Of a stretch of 15,774 bases of DNA, positions 6,724-15,036 are shown piece after piece. Position 1 is the first letter of the stretch; the number at the start of each line of letters is the position of its first letter. A program made the translations under genes and the position numbers. The notes below the pieces were generated by a model. It was not told where the DNA came from and made no database searches. It saw only the letters and a program-made list of their open reading frames with translations. The stretch is from Bacillota bacterium (GTDB lineage Bacteria > Bacillota > Clostridia > Christensenellales > Aristaeellaceae): the NCBI GenBank assembly GCA_023459675.1, contig JAEWTC010000038.1, forward strand, positions 1 to 15,774, given 5' to 3'.

Positions 6724-6781
6724 CTGAGTACAGTACACAGAGCGAGAAATGCGACCAAACTAAAAAATGGAGGAATCCCTT

Positions 6782-7990
6782 ATGAAGAAACTTCTGGCGC
6801 TTTTCCTTTCCGTTTCCATGCTGCTTGGCCTGGTATCCATGGCGGCTGCGGACGAAACCGTGAACCTTCTCGTCTGGGTGGGCGACGACGCCGACCAGGC
6901 CTGGATCAACGGCGTGATCGACAGCTTCAAGGCAGCCAATCCCGGAACCACGTTTGACATCAAAGTCGGCATCCAGTCCGAATCCACCGCGAAAGCCACG
7001 GTGCTGACCGACATCACCGCCGCCGCGGACGTATACACCTTCGCGGACGACCAGCTGGGCGAACTCGTGCTGGCCGGAGCGCTCCAGCCGGTGTATAACC
7101 CCGAAGACATCACCGCCCGCAACAGCGCGGGTTCCGTGGCCGCCGCATCGGTGGACGGCACCCTCTACGCGTATCCCGCCACGGCGGACAACGGCTACTT
7201 CATGTTCTATGACAAGTCCGTCTTCACCGCGGATGACGTGATGACCCTGGACAAGATGATGGAAGTCGCCGCCGCCGCCGGCAAGAAAGTATCCATGGAA
7301 ATGAGCGGCTCCTGGTACATGTACTCGTTCTTCGCGGGCGCTGGCCTGAGCATGACGCTCTCCGCCGACGGCGTGACCAACGTCTGTAACTGGAACGCGA
7401 CCGATACTCCCATCACCGGCGTACAGGTTGCCGAGGCCATGCTTGCCATCGCGGCGAACCCCGGCTTCATCAACCAGGGTGACGGCGAATTCGTAACCGG
7501 CATCAAGGACGGCTCCGTGGTCGCGGGCATCAACGGCGTTTGGAACGCCACCGCCGCGCAGGAAGCCTGGGGCGAGAACTATGCCGCCACCAAACTGCCC
7601 ACCTATACCGTGGCCGGGCAGCAGGTGCAGATGGCGTCCTTCGCCGGCTATAAACTGGTGGGCGTGAACGCCTACAGCGCCAACGTGGGCTGGGCGATGC
7701 AGTTTGCCGATTTCATGACCAACGAGCAGAGCCAGGTTTCCCGCTTCGTGATCCGCGGGCAGGGCCCCTCCAACCTCGTAGCGGGCGCATCTGCCGAAGT
7801 GCAGGCCGCTCCCGCCATCGCTGCGCTGGCTGCGCAGAGCGCTTTCGCCACCACGCAGCGCGTGGGCGGCAACTACTGGTCTCCCGCCGGCACGTTCGGC
7901 GCCATCATCTATGGCGGCAACGCGGATGGAACCGATCTGCAGACCCTGCTTGACACCATGGTGGCCGGCATTACCGCAGCTGCCAACTAA
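6782..7990 (+). CDS. Sugar ABC transporter substrate-binding protein (MalE/GanS-like)
   Basis: This is the extracytoplasmic receptor of a carbohydrate ABC importer of the MalE type, 402 residues long. The start at 6782 is preceded by GGAGG (6769-6773); an ATG at 6767 is in frame but would place that ribosome site inside the gene. The signal peptide reads MKKLLALFLSVSMLLG and then SMAAADE, a classical signal peptidase I site with no cysteine, so it is not a lipoprotein by its lipobox. The mature part begins VNLLVWVG, the usual first strand of family-1 binding proteins, and holds the expected central IKDGSVVAGINGVWNA and C-terminal NYWSPAGTFG segments. Position next to a galactanase suggests galacto-oligosaccharides as ligand; that is inference. 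A strong hairpin follows before the permease genes. Confidence 0.88.
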   Translation: MKKLLALFLSVSMLLGLVSMAAADETVNLLVWVGDDADQAWINGVIDSFKAANPGTTFDIKVGIQSESTAKATVLTDITAAADVYTFADDQLGELVLAGALQPVYNPEDITARNSAGSVAAASVDGTLYAYPATADNGYFMFYDKSVFTADDVMTLDKMMEVAAAAGKKVSMEMSGSWYMYSFFAGAGLSMTLSADGVTNVCNWNATDTPITGVQVAEAMLAIAANPGFINQGDGEFVTGIKDGSVVAGINGVWNATAAQEAWGENYAATKLPTYTVAGQQVQMASFAGYKLVGVNAYSANVGWAMQFADFMTNEQSQVSRFVIRGQGPSNLVAGASAEVQAAPAIAALAAQSAFATTQRVGGNYWSPAGTFGAIIYGGNADGTDLQTLLDTMVAGITAAAN

Positions 7991-8015
7991 CAAACGTTTC
8001 CCATGACGCAAACAC

Positions 8016-8054
8016 GCCCGCGCGAGCCTTAACGGAGCGCGCGGGCTGTTTTTT
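8016..8054 (+). terminator. Intercistronic terminator/attenuator between binding protein and permeases
   Basis: GCCCGCGCG (8016-8024) pairs perfectly with CGCGCGGGC (8038-8046), and TGTTTTTT follows to 8054. It lies inside the transporter operon, 25 bases after the binding-protein stop. As no promoter is evident before the next gene, partial termination probably lowers permease expression relative to the binding protein and protects the upstream message. Confidence 0.85.
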
Positions 8055-8075
8055 CATCAGGGGAGGAGGGCCGCA

Positions 8076-9548
8076 ATGGATGAACGGATACCCGCCGCGA
8101 GGAAAGGCTTCCGCGGCGCGCTTCTGGCCTTGGGACGCGGGCTGATTTCGTTTTTCTCATCCTTCGTTAAAGACGTCCGCGAGGGCGACCTGTGGGTGCG
8201 TATGTCGCTTGTCATCTTCGGCGCCGGGTATTTCAAACGCAGGCAGTTCGTCAAAGGCGTGCTGGTGACCGTGGTGCAGGCGGCGGTGTTCGTGCTGTAC
8301 CCGGTGCTGCTGTGGCCGTATCTCAGCAAGTTCGGCACGCTGGGCACAGTGAAGCGCGCGGCGGTGTTCAACGCCACGACCATGAAAAACGAGGTCAACG
8401 ATTACGATCACTCGTTTATGATTCTGCTGTTCGGCCTGATTGCCATTCTGGTGCTCGCTGCCATGGTGCTGTTCTGGGTCAAGAACCTGCACGCCGTGCG
8501 CCGGCTGGAAGTGTTGGAAAAGAAGGGCAAAAAAATCAACCGCTTTACCGACGACGTCCGCGAGCTGCTCAACGAGAAATTCCATATCACGCTGCTGACG
8601 CTGCCAAGCCTGGGCGTGATGCTATTTACGATCGTGCCCCTGCTGGTGATGCTGTGCGTGGCGTTCACCAATTACGACCAAACCCATATGGCGCCTACCA
8701 ATCTGTTCACCTGGGTGGGCTTACAGAACTTCAGAACGCTGTTTACCCAATCGCAGACGATCACATTTGGGTACTCGTTTGGCAAGGTGCTCTCCTGGAC
8801 GCTGGTGTGGGCGGTGTTCGCCACGTTCACCAACTTCTTTTTCGGCATCTTCCTGGCGATGTTCATCAACAACAAGAAAACGCGCTTAAAGCGCATGTGG
8901 CGCACGTTCTTCATCATCACCATCGCGGTGCCGCAGTTCGTGTCGCTGCTGCTGGTGCGCAATTTCTTCGCCAATACCGGCATCGTCAATACCATCTGCG
9001 CGGGTATCGGGCTGACGGATTTCCTAAAGCAAATCGGCCTGCTTTCCGAAAGTTACGCCTATATCCCGTTCCTGACCCATCCCGTGTGGGCCAAGGTGAT
9101 GATCATTTTGATCAACATGTGGATCGGTATCCCGTACCTGATGCTGATCGCAACGGGCATTCTGATGAATATCCCATCCGACATTCTGGAGAGCGCGCGC
9201 ATCGACGGCGCCAACGCGTTCCAGAGCTTCCGCAAGATCACCCTTCCCTATATTTTATTCGTGACCGGGCCGTATCTCGTCAGCTCCTTTACGGCCAACA
9301 TCAATAACTTCAACGTCATCTATCTGTTGACCAACGATGTGTTCGTCACCAAGGATCAGCTTCTTGCCAACTCCAACGCGCAGGAGATCGACCTGCTGGT
9401 CACCTGGCTCTACCGGCTGACCCAGAACTACTATAACTATAAAATGGCGTCGGTGCTGGGCATCCTGATCTTCCTGATCAGCGCCGTGTTTACCGTCATC
9501 GCCTTCCGCGGCATGATCAAGGGCGACAGAGAGGAGCGGTTCCAGTGA
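8076..9548 (+). CDS. Sugar ABC transporter permease, MalF/GanP-like
   Basis: One of two membrane subunits of the sugar importer, 490 residues. The start follows AGGAGG (8064-8069) by 6 bases. An N-terminal region of about 165 residues has hydrophobic helices near 60-84 and 112-134 and a basic cytoplasmic stretch (140-158), as in the long MalF/GanP permeases. The conserved core starts at about residue 170 (LLTLPSLGVMLFTIVPLLV) and holds six helices. The EAA loop that docks on the ATPase is visible at 372-391 (ESARIDGANAF then FRKITLP). Its stop overlaps the GTG of the next gene by 4 bases. No ATPase is encoded nearby, so a shared MsmX/MsmK-type ATPase is expected, as for many Bacillota sugar importers. 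Confidence 0.92.
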   Translation: MDERIPAARKGFRGALLALGRGLISFFSSFVKDVREGDLWVRMSLVIFGAGYFKRRQFVKGVLVTVVQAAVFVLYPVLLWPYLSKFGTLGTVKRAAVFNATTMKNEVNDYDHSFMILLFGLIAILVLAAMVLFWVKNLHAVRRLEVLEKKGKKINRFTDDVRELLNEKFHITLLTLPSLGVMLFTIVPLLVMLCVAFTNYDQTHMAPTNLFTWVGLQNFRTLFTQSQTITFGYSFGKVLSWTLVWAVFATFTNFFFGIFLAMFINNKKTRLKRMWRTFFIITIAVPQFVSLLLVRNFFANTGIVNTICAGIGLTDFLKQIGLLSESYAYIPFLTHPVWAKVMIILINMWIGIPYLMLIATGILMNIPSDILESARIDGANAFQSFRKITLPYILFVTGPYLVSSFTANINNFNVIYLLTNDVFVTKDQLLANSNAQEIDLLVTWLYRLTQNYYNYKMASVLGILIFLISAVFTVIAFRGMIKGDREERFQ

Positions 9549-10384
9549 AGGTTTTCAAGCTTACCATGCGGCATTTGGTTCTCGCGTTTCTCGCGCTGTT
9601 CTGGCTGATCCCGATCATCTGGCTGGTGGCGACGTCGTTTGGCGCGGACACGGGCCCCAATATCCGCAGCTTCTTTCCGCAGGAATTCTCGCTGGCACAG
9701 TATAAAACCCTGCTCTTCGGCGCGGACGACGTGGCCCGCTTCCCCAGCTGGTTTCGAAACACCCTCATCATCGCGGTGTTTACGTGCATCATCTCGTCCA
9801 CCTTCGTGCTGATGGTGGCGTATGCCATGAGCTGTATGCGGTTTAAGGCGCGCAAGGGCATGATCACGTTCGCGAGCACGCTGTCGCTGTTCCCGGGTTT
9901 CTTATCGATGATCGCGGTGTATTTCATTATGAAATCCATCGGGCTTACCAACTCCAGCATCGGCCTGGTTCTGGTTTACTCCGGCAGTTCCGGCCTGGGG
10001 TACCTGATCGCCAAAGGGTTTTTCGATACCGTGCCCAAATCCATGCGCGAGGCCGCGTACATCGAAGGCGCGTCGGAATTCAAGGTGTTCTACCGTATCG
10101 TGCTGCCGCTTTCCAAGCCGATCATCGTGTACACGGTCATCGCCGCGTTCCTGGCGCCGTGGATGGATTTCATCTTCGCCAACATCATGTTAAACTCCGG
10201 CCTGTCCGAAAACAAGACTGTTGCCATCGGCCTCTACGCCATGGTGGACAAGGTACGCGTCAACAACTACTTCGGCCAGTTCTGCGCGGGCGGCGTGCTG
10301 GTCAGCATTCCGATTTCGATCCTGTTCATCATCATGCAGAAGTTCTACGTGGAAGGCGTCACCGGCGGTTCGGTAAAGGGCTGA
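9545..10384 (+). CDS. Sugar ABC transporter permease, MalG/GanQ-like
   Basis: The second membrane subunit of the importer, 279 residues, the standard length for MalG-type permeases with six helices. It starts at a GTG overlapping the stop of the first permease, with GAGAGGAG just upstream as ribosome site. Helix 1 covers about 9-30, ending in the family's VATSFG. The EAA motif is REAAYIEGASEFKVF then IVLPLSKP (168-191). The C-terminus ends in the usual FYVEGVTGGSVKG, which in MalG-like proteins sits at the ATPase interface. Its partner is the preceding permease and it is the last gene of the operon, followed by a terminator. Confidence 0.93.
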   Translation: MKVFKLTMRHLVLAFLALFWLIPIIWLVATSFGADTGPNIRSFFPQEFSLAQYKTLLFGADDVARFPSWFRNTLIIAVFTCIISSTFVLMVAYAMSCMRFKARKGMITFASTLSLFPGFLSMIAVYFIMKSIGLTNSSIGLVLVYSGSSGLGYLIAKGFFDTVPKSMREAAYIEGASEFKVFYRIVLPLSKPIIVYTVIAAFLAPWMDFIFANIMLNSGLSENKTVAIGLYAMVDKVRVNNYFGQFCAGGVLVSIPISILFIIMQKFYVEGVTGGSVKG

Positions 10385-10401
10385 TCAGTAAAACCGCGGC
10401 A

Positions 10402-10441
10402 AACGCAAAGCCCGCGCCCTTTCGGGCGCGGGCTTTGCGTT
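10402..10441. terminator. Long hairpin between convergent importer and fucose isomerase genes
   Basis: A perfect 18-bp stem (10402-10419 with 10424-10441) closes on the tetraloop TTTC. It begins 18 bases after the permease stop and ends 9 bases before the end of the minus-strand gene. The T-tract is poor on both sides, but the symmetric stem between convergent genes suggests a bidirectional terminator. Confidence 0.8.
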
Positions 10442-10449
10442 ATGAATTT

Positions 10450-12243
10450 CTACCGGTACAAGGGGCCGTAGGCCGCGCAGGCGCGGTAGTCCGCGCCCTC
10501 CGCGTCCATGCCGAACGCGCCCCACGAAGCGGGGCGGAACAGGCTTTCTTCCGGCACGTTGTGCATGGAAACGGGGATGCGCAGCATGCTGCACAGGGTG
10601 ATTAAGTCCGCGCCGATGTGGCCGTAGCTGATGGCGCCGTGGTTTGCGCCCCAGGCGCGCATCACCTCGTACGCAGTTTTAAAGTTGCCGCTTCCCGTGG
10701 TACGCGGGGCAAACCAAGTGCACGGCCAGGTGTAGTCCGTGCGCTTCCACAGCGCGTCGGATACCTTGTCGGGCAGTTTCACCGTCCAGCCCTCGGCAAT
10801 CTGCAGTACGGGGCCGATGCCTTTCACGAGGTTCAGGCGCATCATGGTCACGGGCATTTCGGCCTCGGTTACAAACCGGCTGGAATACCCGCCGCCGCGG
10901 AAATATCCGTTGTCGGCGGCGTTCCACGTGGTGGCGGCAAGCATAGCGTCGATATCCGCCTGGTTGACCTCGTACCAGGGCTTCATCAGATGCTCGCCGT
11001 TTCCATTTTTGCTCTGGCCGTTCGCGTCCAGGCAGGCCGCGCCGGAGTTGATCAGGTGAATGATGCCGCCCGCCTGCGCCGCCTTGCCCTCCAGCGCGTA
11101 CCCGGTTGCGCCTTGAATGGCTTCCGGGCTCCAGTAGGTGCGCACGTCCGCAAAAATCTGCGCCGTGTTGGTGAGCAGCTTGCCAAACAGCATGCCGATG
11201 CCGTTTAAAACGTCGTTTTCCGTGGCGAGAACGTATGGCTCGCGCGCGCCGTTCCAGTCAAACGAGGTGTTGAGGAGCGCTTCGGGAAAATCGCAGTTGG
11301 GATAAAAATCCGTCCACTGCCGCTGCCCCTGGAAACCGGCGGCAATCGCGTTGTGCCCGAGCCGCTCTTCCTGGCACCGTTCGGGGAGCTTGTCATTGCC
11401 GCTCATCAGGTCCTTGATGATGCACATCATCTTGACGACGAACGCCCAGTCTTCCTCTTTCTGTTTTGCGGTTTTCTGAATGGCGGCGGGGTTTTTGTCA
11501 AAACCCTCCGGGCACTTTTCGCGGGTCCAGCGCAGCGCGCGCTCAAATTCCTCGCGGTCGTAAATTTCCTCGGTCATGCGGCGGATGATTTCGACCTCGT
11601 CCACACTCTCCACGCGCATACCCAGGTATTCTTCCAGAAATGCGGGGTCGATAATCGAGCCGCCGATGCCCATGCAAATGGAGCCGATCTGCAGATAGCT
11701 CTTGCCGCGCATGGAGGCCGCCGCCACCGCCGCGCGGCCAAAGCGCAGGAGCTTTTCCTGCACGTCCGCGGGGATGTCCGTATCGGTGGCGTTTTGCACG
11801 TCGTGGCCGTAGATGCCAAACGCCGGCAGGCCCTTTTGCGCGTGGGTGGCCAGCACGCTTGCCAGGTACACCGCGCCGGGGCGTTCCGTGCCGTTGAAGC
11901 CCCATACGCCCTTGAGGGTCAGGGGGTCCATGTCCATGGTTTCTGCGCCGTAGCACCAGCAGGGCGTTACCGTGAGGGTAACGTCCACGCCTTCGCGGCG
12001 GAACTTATCCGCGCAGGCGGCGGCTTCCGGCACGCGGCCGATGGTCGTATCCGCGATCACCACCTGCACGGGGGTACCGTCGGCATAGCGGAGATGCTTT
12101 TCAAAAAGCGCCGCGGCGGATTTCGCCATGTTCATGGTTTGCTGTTCCAGGCTTTCGCGCACGCGCATGGCGCCCTGCCGCGCATCGATGGTCGGGCGGA
12201 TGCCGATTTTCGGGTAGGAACCGATCAGGCGATTTGTATTCAT
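10450..12243 (-). CDS. fucI: L-fucose isomerase
   Basis: The cytoplasmic enzyme converts L-fucose to L-fuculose, and D-arabinose to D-ribulose in many homologues, with a divalent metal such as Mn2+. The 597 residues match the family (591 in E. coli). Hallmarks are GSYPKIGIRPTIDAR (8-22), TPCWCYGAETMDMDP (93-107), WGFNGTERPGAVYLA (114-128), AGFQGQRQWTDFYPN (302-316), EALLNTSFDWNGAREP (321-336), ATENDVLNG (340-348) and WGANHGAISYGHIG (531-544). By alignment of these motifs the metal ligands are likely Glu321, Asp344 and His535, matching E. coli Glu337, Asp361 and His528. AGAGGT lies 9 bases before the ATG. It stands alone on its strand, divergent from the GH105 gene, with no fucose kinase or aldolase in view. 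Confidence 0.95.
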   Translation of the reverse strand: MNTNRLIGSYPKIGIRPTIDARQGAMRVRESLEQQTMNMAKSAAALFEKHLRYADGTPVQVVIADTTIGRVPEAAACADKFRREGVDVTLTVTPCWCYGAETMDMDPLTLKGVWGFNGTERPGAVYLASVLATHAQKGLPAFGIYGHDVQNATDTDIPADVQEKLLRFGRAAVAAASMRGKSYLQIGSICMGIGGSIIDPAFLEEYLGMRVESVDEVEIIRRMTEEIYDREEFERALRWTREKCPEGFDKNPAAIQKTAKQKEEDWAFVVKMMCIIKDLMSGNDKLPERCQEERLGHNAIAAGFQGQRQWTDFYPNCDFPEALLNTSFDWNGAREPYVLATENDVLNGIGMLFGKLLTNTAQIFADVRTYWSPEAIQGATGYALEGKAAQAGGIIHLINSGAACLDANGQSKNGNGEHLMKPWYEVNQADIDAMLAATTWNAADNGYFRGGGYSSRFVTEAEMPVTMMRLNLVKGIGPVLQIAEGWTVKLPDKVSDALWKRTDYTWPCTWFAPRTTGSGNFKTAYEVMRAWGANHGAISYGHIGADLITLCSMLRIPVSMHNVPEESLFRPASWGAFGMDAEGADYRACAAYGPLYR

Positions 12244-12274
12244 GCCTCTTATACCTCTTTTGAAAGATAGCTAT

Positions 12275-12303
12275 ATTTTAACGCATATCGCCGATTATGG
12301 CAA
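12275..12303 (-). promoter_or_regulatory. Predicted promoter of fucI
   Basis: On the minus strand TTGCCA (12298-12303) and TAAAAT (12275-12280) are 17 bases apart. Transcription would start near 12268, about 25 bases before the fucI ATG. Confidence 0.68.
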
Positions 12304-12553
12304 GCGGGTATGCGATGAAAAGTAGTACAAAAATCACATTGTTTGCAAAAGCTGATGATGGACGGCCAAACGGCGGTTGCGCTGAAAACAGGGTAATAGT
12401 ATCATTGCCCCGCTCTATCCGGTTGTAAAACCCCGTATTCTCAAAATCGGACTAGCAGATAATTCAGAAATCTCCCTGCGGCTTTCATAGAGATCGGAAC
12501 TGCGGCGGGGCGGGGGCGCGGAAATTGCCTGCCGTTCATGATGGCAGCGGCTA
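12304..12553. other. Intergenic region between divergent fucI and GH105 promoters
   Basis: This 250-base stretch is more AT-rich than the flanking genes at its fucI side, then turns GC-rich after about 12500. I see no convincing gene, RNA gene or long inverted repeat. Its placement between two outward promoters makes it the natural place for regulator binding, but no operator can be named. Confidence 0.5.
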
Positions 12554-12582
12554 TCGCCATGCTCCACGGAATGCGGTATAAT
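12554..12582 (+). promoter_or_regulatory. Predicted promoter of the GH105 gene
   Basis: A perfect -10 TATAAT (12577-12582) is preceded after 17 bases by TCGCCA (12554-12559), which matches four of six -35 positions. The start near 12589 would give a leader of about 150 nt before the ATG at 12740. Short GC-rich stems such as CCCGC/GCGGG near 12665-12677 lie in it, without a T-tract. Confidence 0.65.
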
Positions 12583-12739
12583 AGGGAACAGATTCGTGCG
12601 TTATTCCCTAACATGGCGGAGGAGTTCCAAGGGCTGGCAAGTGGCCTCGGTTTCCGCTTTGCCCCCGCGCAGCGGGCTTCCGCGCCGCCCGCCCTCGTAT
12701 CGATGCAACGGAATACCGATCCTGCAAGGAGTGACGGCC

Positions 12740-14836
12740 ATGCCGGACTACTTCCCGCCAGAGCGCAGCGCCGCCTGTGTGTGCGGCGAAACCCCGGAAA
12801 CCATCCTGCCGCTGCTGGCCTCGCGCTATATCAGGGAGAACCCGCCCCTTCCCTTTGCGTGGAGAACGTTTGATGAAACGGGAATCGGCTGCGACCGGGC
12901 GGCCGCCTATCAGCTCGCGTTTGACGCGCGGTTTCCATCCGCGGCGGCGGGAAGCGTGGCGCTTGCGCTTGGCGAGCTGTGGTGCCCGCTGGCCAAACCG
13001 TCTACGTTCCTCGTCCGCTGCCGCGGGCCGGTGCGCATTTGGCTCAATGCCGAGGCCGTTTTTACGTCAGACGGCAATCAGGAGCGCAGCGGCGAACCCT
13101 GCCGGTTTTCTGTATCCCTCCGGGAGGGAGCCAACCGGTTTTTGATCGCCTGCGAACGCGCAGACACGGGGTTTGGCTGCAGCCTGGCCAACGCCATGCC
13201 GCAATGGGAACCCTGCAATTACATGATGCCCTTTGCAAGCCGCGGCGGCGCCGCGGGCTTCGTGTTCACGGAACCGCTAGCCGGGATACCGGGAGATTTG
13301 CGGCCGATGTGGGGCGACGACCAAGCGGCAACCGGGCTGGCGTGGCTGCCTGCTATGCCGGGGGAGACGGTCACCCACGCATATGACGGCGGCGTAACCT
13401 ACGGCTGGACGGCGTTCACGCTGGACCGGCCCCAGTCCTGCCGCGTAACGCTGAGCGTGCCTGCGCGCGCCGTGTGGCTGGACGGCGAACCTTACGTTCC
13501 CGGAAGCATGGCGCTATCCGCGGGAACGCATCAGCTGGTGTATGCCGTGGATTCAGGTGAAACGCTGCCTGTGCCCGCGGTGGAATGCGCACACGCGCAA
13601 CCCGCGGCACTGCACCCGCCCGTGCCTGTGCACGGCTGCTGCACCCCATGGCTGTTATTGGGGCCGATGCCGCATGCGCTTTCAGACCCCCGGCAGCTCA
13701 CGCGGCTGCCCGGCGTGTTTATGGGGCTTCACGGTCCCTGCGTTTGGCGTACGGGGTATGCAAACACAGCCCTGCGCCCTTATGTGGAAAGTAGGCTGTA
13801 CGGGCGGTGGACGTATCCGCTGGGGGTGACGCTGTACGGGCTTCTTACCTACGGCCTTTCGACAGGGGATTCGGATATCGTGCGCTACGTGCGCGGCCAC
13901 CTGCGGCAAGTGACCGGGGCCCAAGCCTACGCTCTGTGGGATACGAACCGGTACGGGTTCGCCGGAATCAACCAGCAGCTTTGCTGGCTGGACGCGCTGG
14001 ATGACTGCGGCTCGTTCGGGGCGTTTATGCTTGCGTGCCTGCCCGCCGATGCGCTGGGGGAGGCGCGGGAGATTGCCGACACGATTGCCGACTATATGAT
14101 GGAACGCCAGCCCCGCCTAGCGGACGGCACCTTCGTGCGCCGGGACGATACTCTCTGGGCGGACGATTTGTATATGAGCGTGCCCTTTTTGTGCCGCTAC
14201 GGCGTGCTGACGGGGGACGCGCGCTATCTGGACGAATGCGCAAGGCAGTTTGCCGGGTTCCGCCGCCACCTCTACATGCCGGAAAAACGCGTGATGGCGC
14301 ACATGAAATGCATGCGCCGGAACCGGAAGAACGGCATCCCGTGGAGCCGCGGCAACGGCTGGGTGCTGTTTTCCCTCAGCGAGCTGTTGGAACGTCTGCC
14401 CGCGGATCACCCAAGCCGCGAAAGCCTATTGCAGTTCTTCAGCGAGCTTTCGCAGGGAGTTCTGGCGCTGCAGGATGAACAGGGGCTTTGGCGCCAGATT
14501 TTGGACGAACCCGATACGTACCGGGAGGCGTCCTCCACGGCGATGTTTCTCTGCGCGCTGGCGCGCGGCGTGCGGCGCGGGGTTCTGCCACAAGCGCTGT
14601 GCAAACAGGCGCGCGACGCCGTTTATCGCGCCTGGAAGGGGCTTGCGAACCATTGTATCGACCGCGACGGCAATCTCTACGGCGTTTGCCGCGGCTCCGG
14701 CTTTTCTTACTCCAGGGCGTATTACCGCGGCCTGTCCTGGAACTTCAACGATACGCACGGCGTGGGCATCGTGATCCTCGCGGGCGTGGAAACGCTGCGG
14801 CTGCGGCAGTATGAAAAGAAACAGAATCTGGAATAA
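12740..14836 (+). CDS. GH105-type unsaturated uronyl/rhamnogalacturonyl hydrolase with N-terminal beta-rich region
   Basis: The 698-residue protein carries a C-terminal (alpha/alpha)6-barrel glycosidase of the GH105/YteR type from about residue 350 to 690. These enzymes hydrate the 4,5-double bond of unsaturated galacturonic or glucuronic acid at the end of lyase-made oligosaccharides. Motifs: WADDLYMSVPFL (473-484; Asp475 or Asp476 is the likely catalytic acid), IPWSRGNGW (533-541), YREASSTAMF (594-603) and LSWNFNDTHGVG (665-676). The start is set by AAGGAG (12726-12731), 8 bases before the ATG; an upstream in-frame ATG at 12596 lies only about 7 bases past the predicted transcription start and has no ribosome site. 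The first 330 residues are unlike GH105 and look like beta-sandwich modules (WLNAEAVF and EGANRFLIA; WLDGEPYV and AGTHQLVYAV). There is no signal peptide, so action in the cytoplasm on imported fragments is expected. Confidence 0.8.
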   Translation: MPDYFPPERSAACVCGETPETILPLLASRYIRENPPLPFAWRTFDETGIGCDRAAAYQLAFDARFPSAAAGSVALALGELWCPLAKPSTFLVRCRGPVRIWLNAEAVFTSDGNQERSGEPCRFSVSLREGANRFLIACERADTGFGCSLANAMPQWEPCNYMMPFASRGGAAGFVFTEPLAGIPGDLRPMWGDDQAATGLAWLPAMPGETVTHAYDGGVTYGWTAFTLDRPQSCRVTLSVPARAVWLDGEPYVPGSMALSAGTHQLVYAVDSGETLPVPAVECAHAQPAALHPPVPVHGCCTPWLLLGPMPHALSDPRQLTRLPGVFMGLHGPCVWRTGYANTALRPYVESRLYGRWTYPLGVTLYGLLTYGLSTGDSDIVRYVRGHLRQVTGAQAYALWDTNRYGFAGINQQLCWLDALDDCGSFGAFMLACLPADALGEAREIADTIADYMMERQPRLADGTFVRRDDTLWADDLYMSVPFLCRYGVLTGDARYLDECARQFAGFRRHLYMPEKRVMAHMKCMRRNRKNGIPWSRGNGWVLFSLSELLERLPADHPSRESLLQFFSELSQGVLALQDEQGLWRQILDEPDTYREASSTAMFLCALARGVRRGVLPQALCKQARDAVYRAWKGLANHCIDRDGNLYGVCRGSGFSYSRAYYRGLSWNFNDTHGVGIVILAGVETLRLRQYEKKQNLE

Positions 14837-15036
14837 CGCCGCGGTCTGCGGGCGCGGGTACGCTGCCGTGCCTTGACGAGCCCGGAAACCGCCGCGGAGC
14901 GGAGGGTGGAGCTTATCCCGGCGCGAACCCCGGAAACGGCGCGGCGCTATTCACCGGAAGGCGCGGCTCTTTCCCGCACGCCGTTTTTCGGGTATACTGG
15001 GGATCGAAATTTTACATGCAAGCGGGGGAGTGAGCC
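14837..15036. other. Intergenic region after the GH105 gene
   Basis: This 200-base GC-rich stretch shows no gene and no intrinsic terminator after the GH105 stop. An imperfect repeat is present: the segment starting CCCGGAAACCGC near 14881 recurs as CCCGGAAACGGC near 14930. Read-through into the acyltransferase is possible. Confidence 0.4.
14970..14998 (+). promoter_or_regulatory. Weak candidate promoter of the acyltransferase gene
   Basis: TATACT (14993-14998) is a good -10, but the matching -35 at 17 bases is only TTTCCC (14970-14975). The start would lie near 15005, about 30 bases before the GTG. Confidence 0.4.

Noticed and set aside
6677..8011. 444-codon open frame on the minus strand
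   Set aside because: It lies antisense to the sugar-binding protein, is Gly/His/Val-rich with low-complexity composition, and shows no domain or ribosome site.
11353..12270. 305-codon plus-strand frame antisense to fucI
   Set aside because: FucI is clearly coded on the minus strand in this stretch; the plus frame has no motif and a shadow-like composition.
12596..12739. 48-codon N-terminal extension of the GH105 gene
   Set aside because: It begins only a few bases after the predicted transcription start, has no ribosome site, and is rich in Arg/Ser/Pro unlike the body of the protein; the ATG at 12740 has a good SD.
12538..12873. 111-codon plus-strand frame upstream of and overlapping the GH105 gene
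   Set aside because: Its beginning contains the -35 and -10 elements of the predicted promoter, and it runs into the GH105 coding region in another frame.
14881..14955. Imperfect GC-rich repeat near CCCGGAAAC
   Set aside because: Only two short degenerate copies, without the spacing or number expected of a CRISPR array or a mobile-element end.
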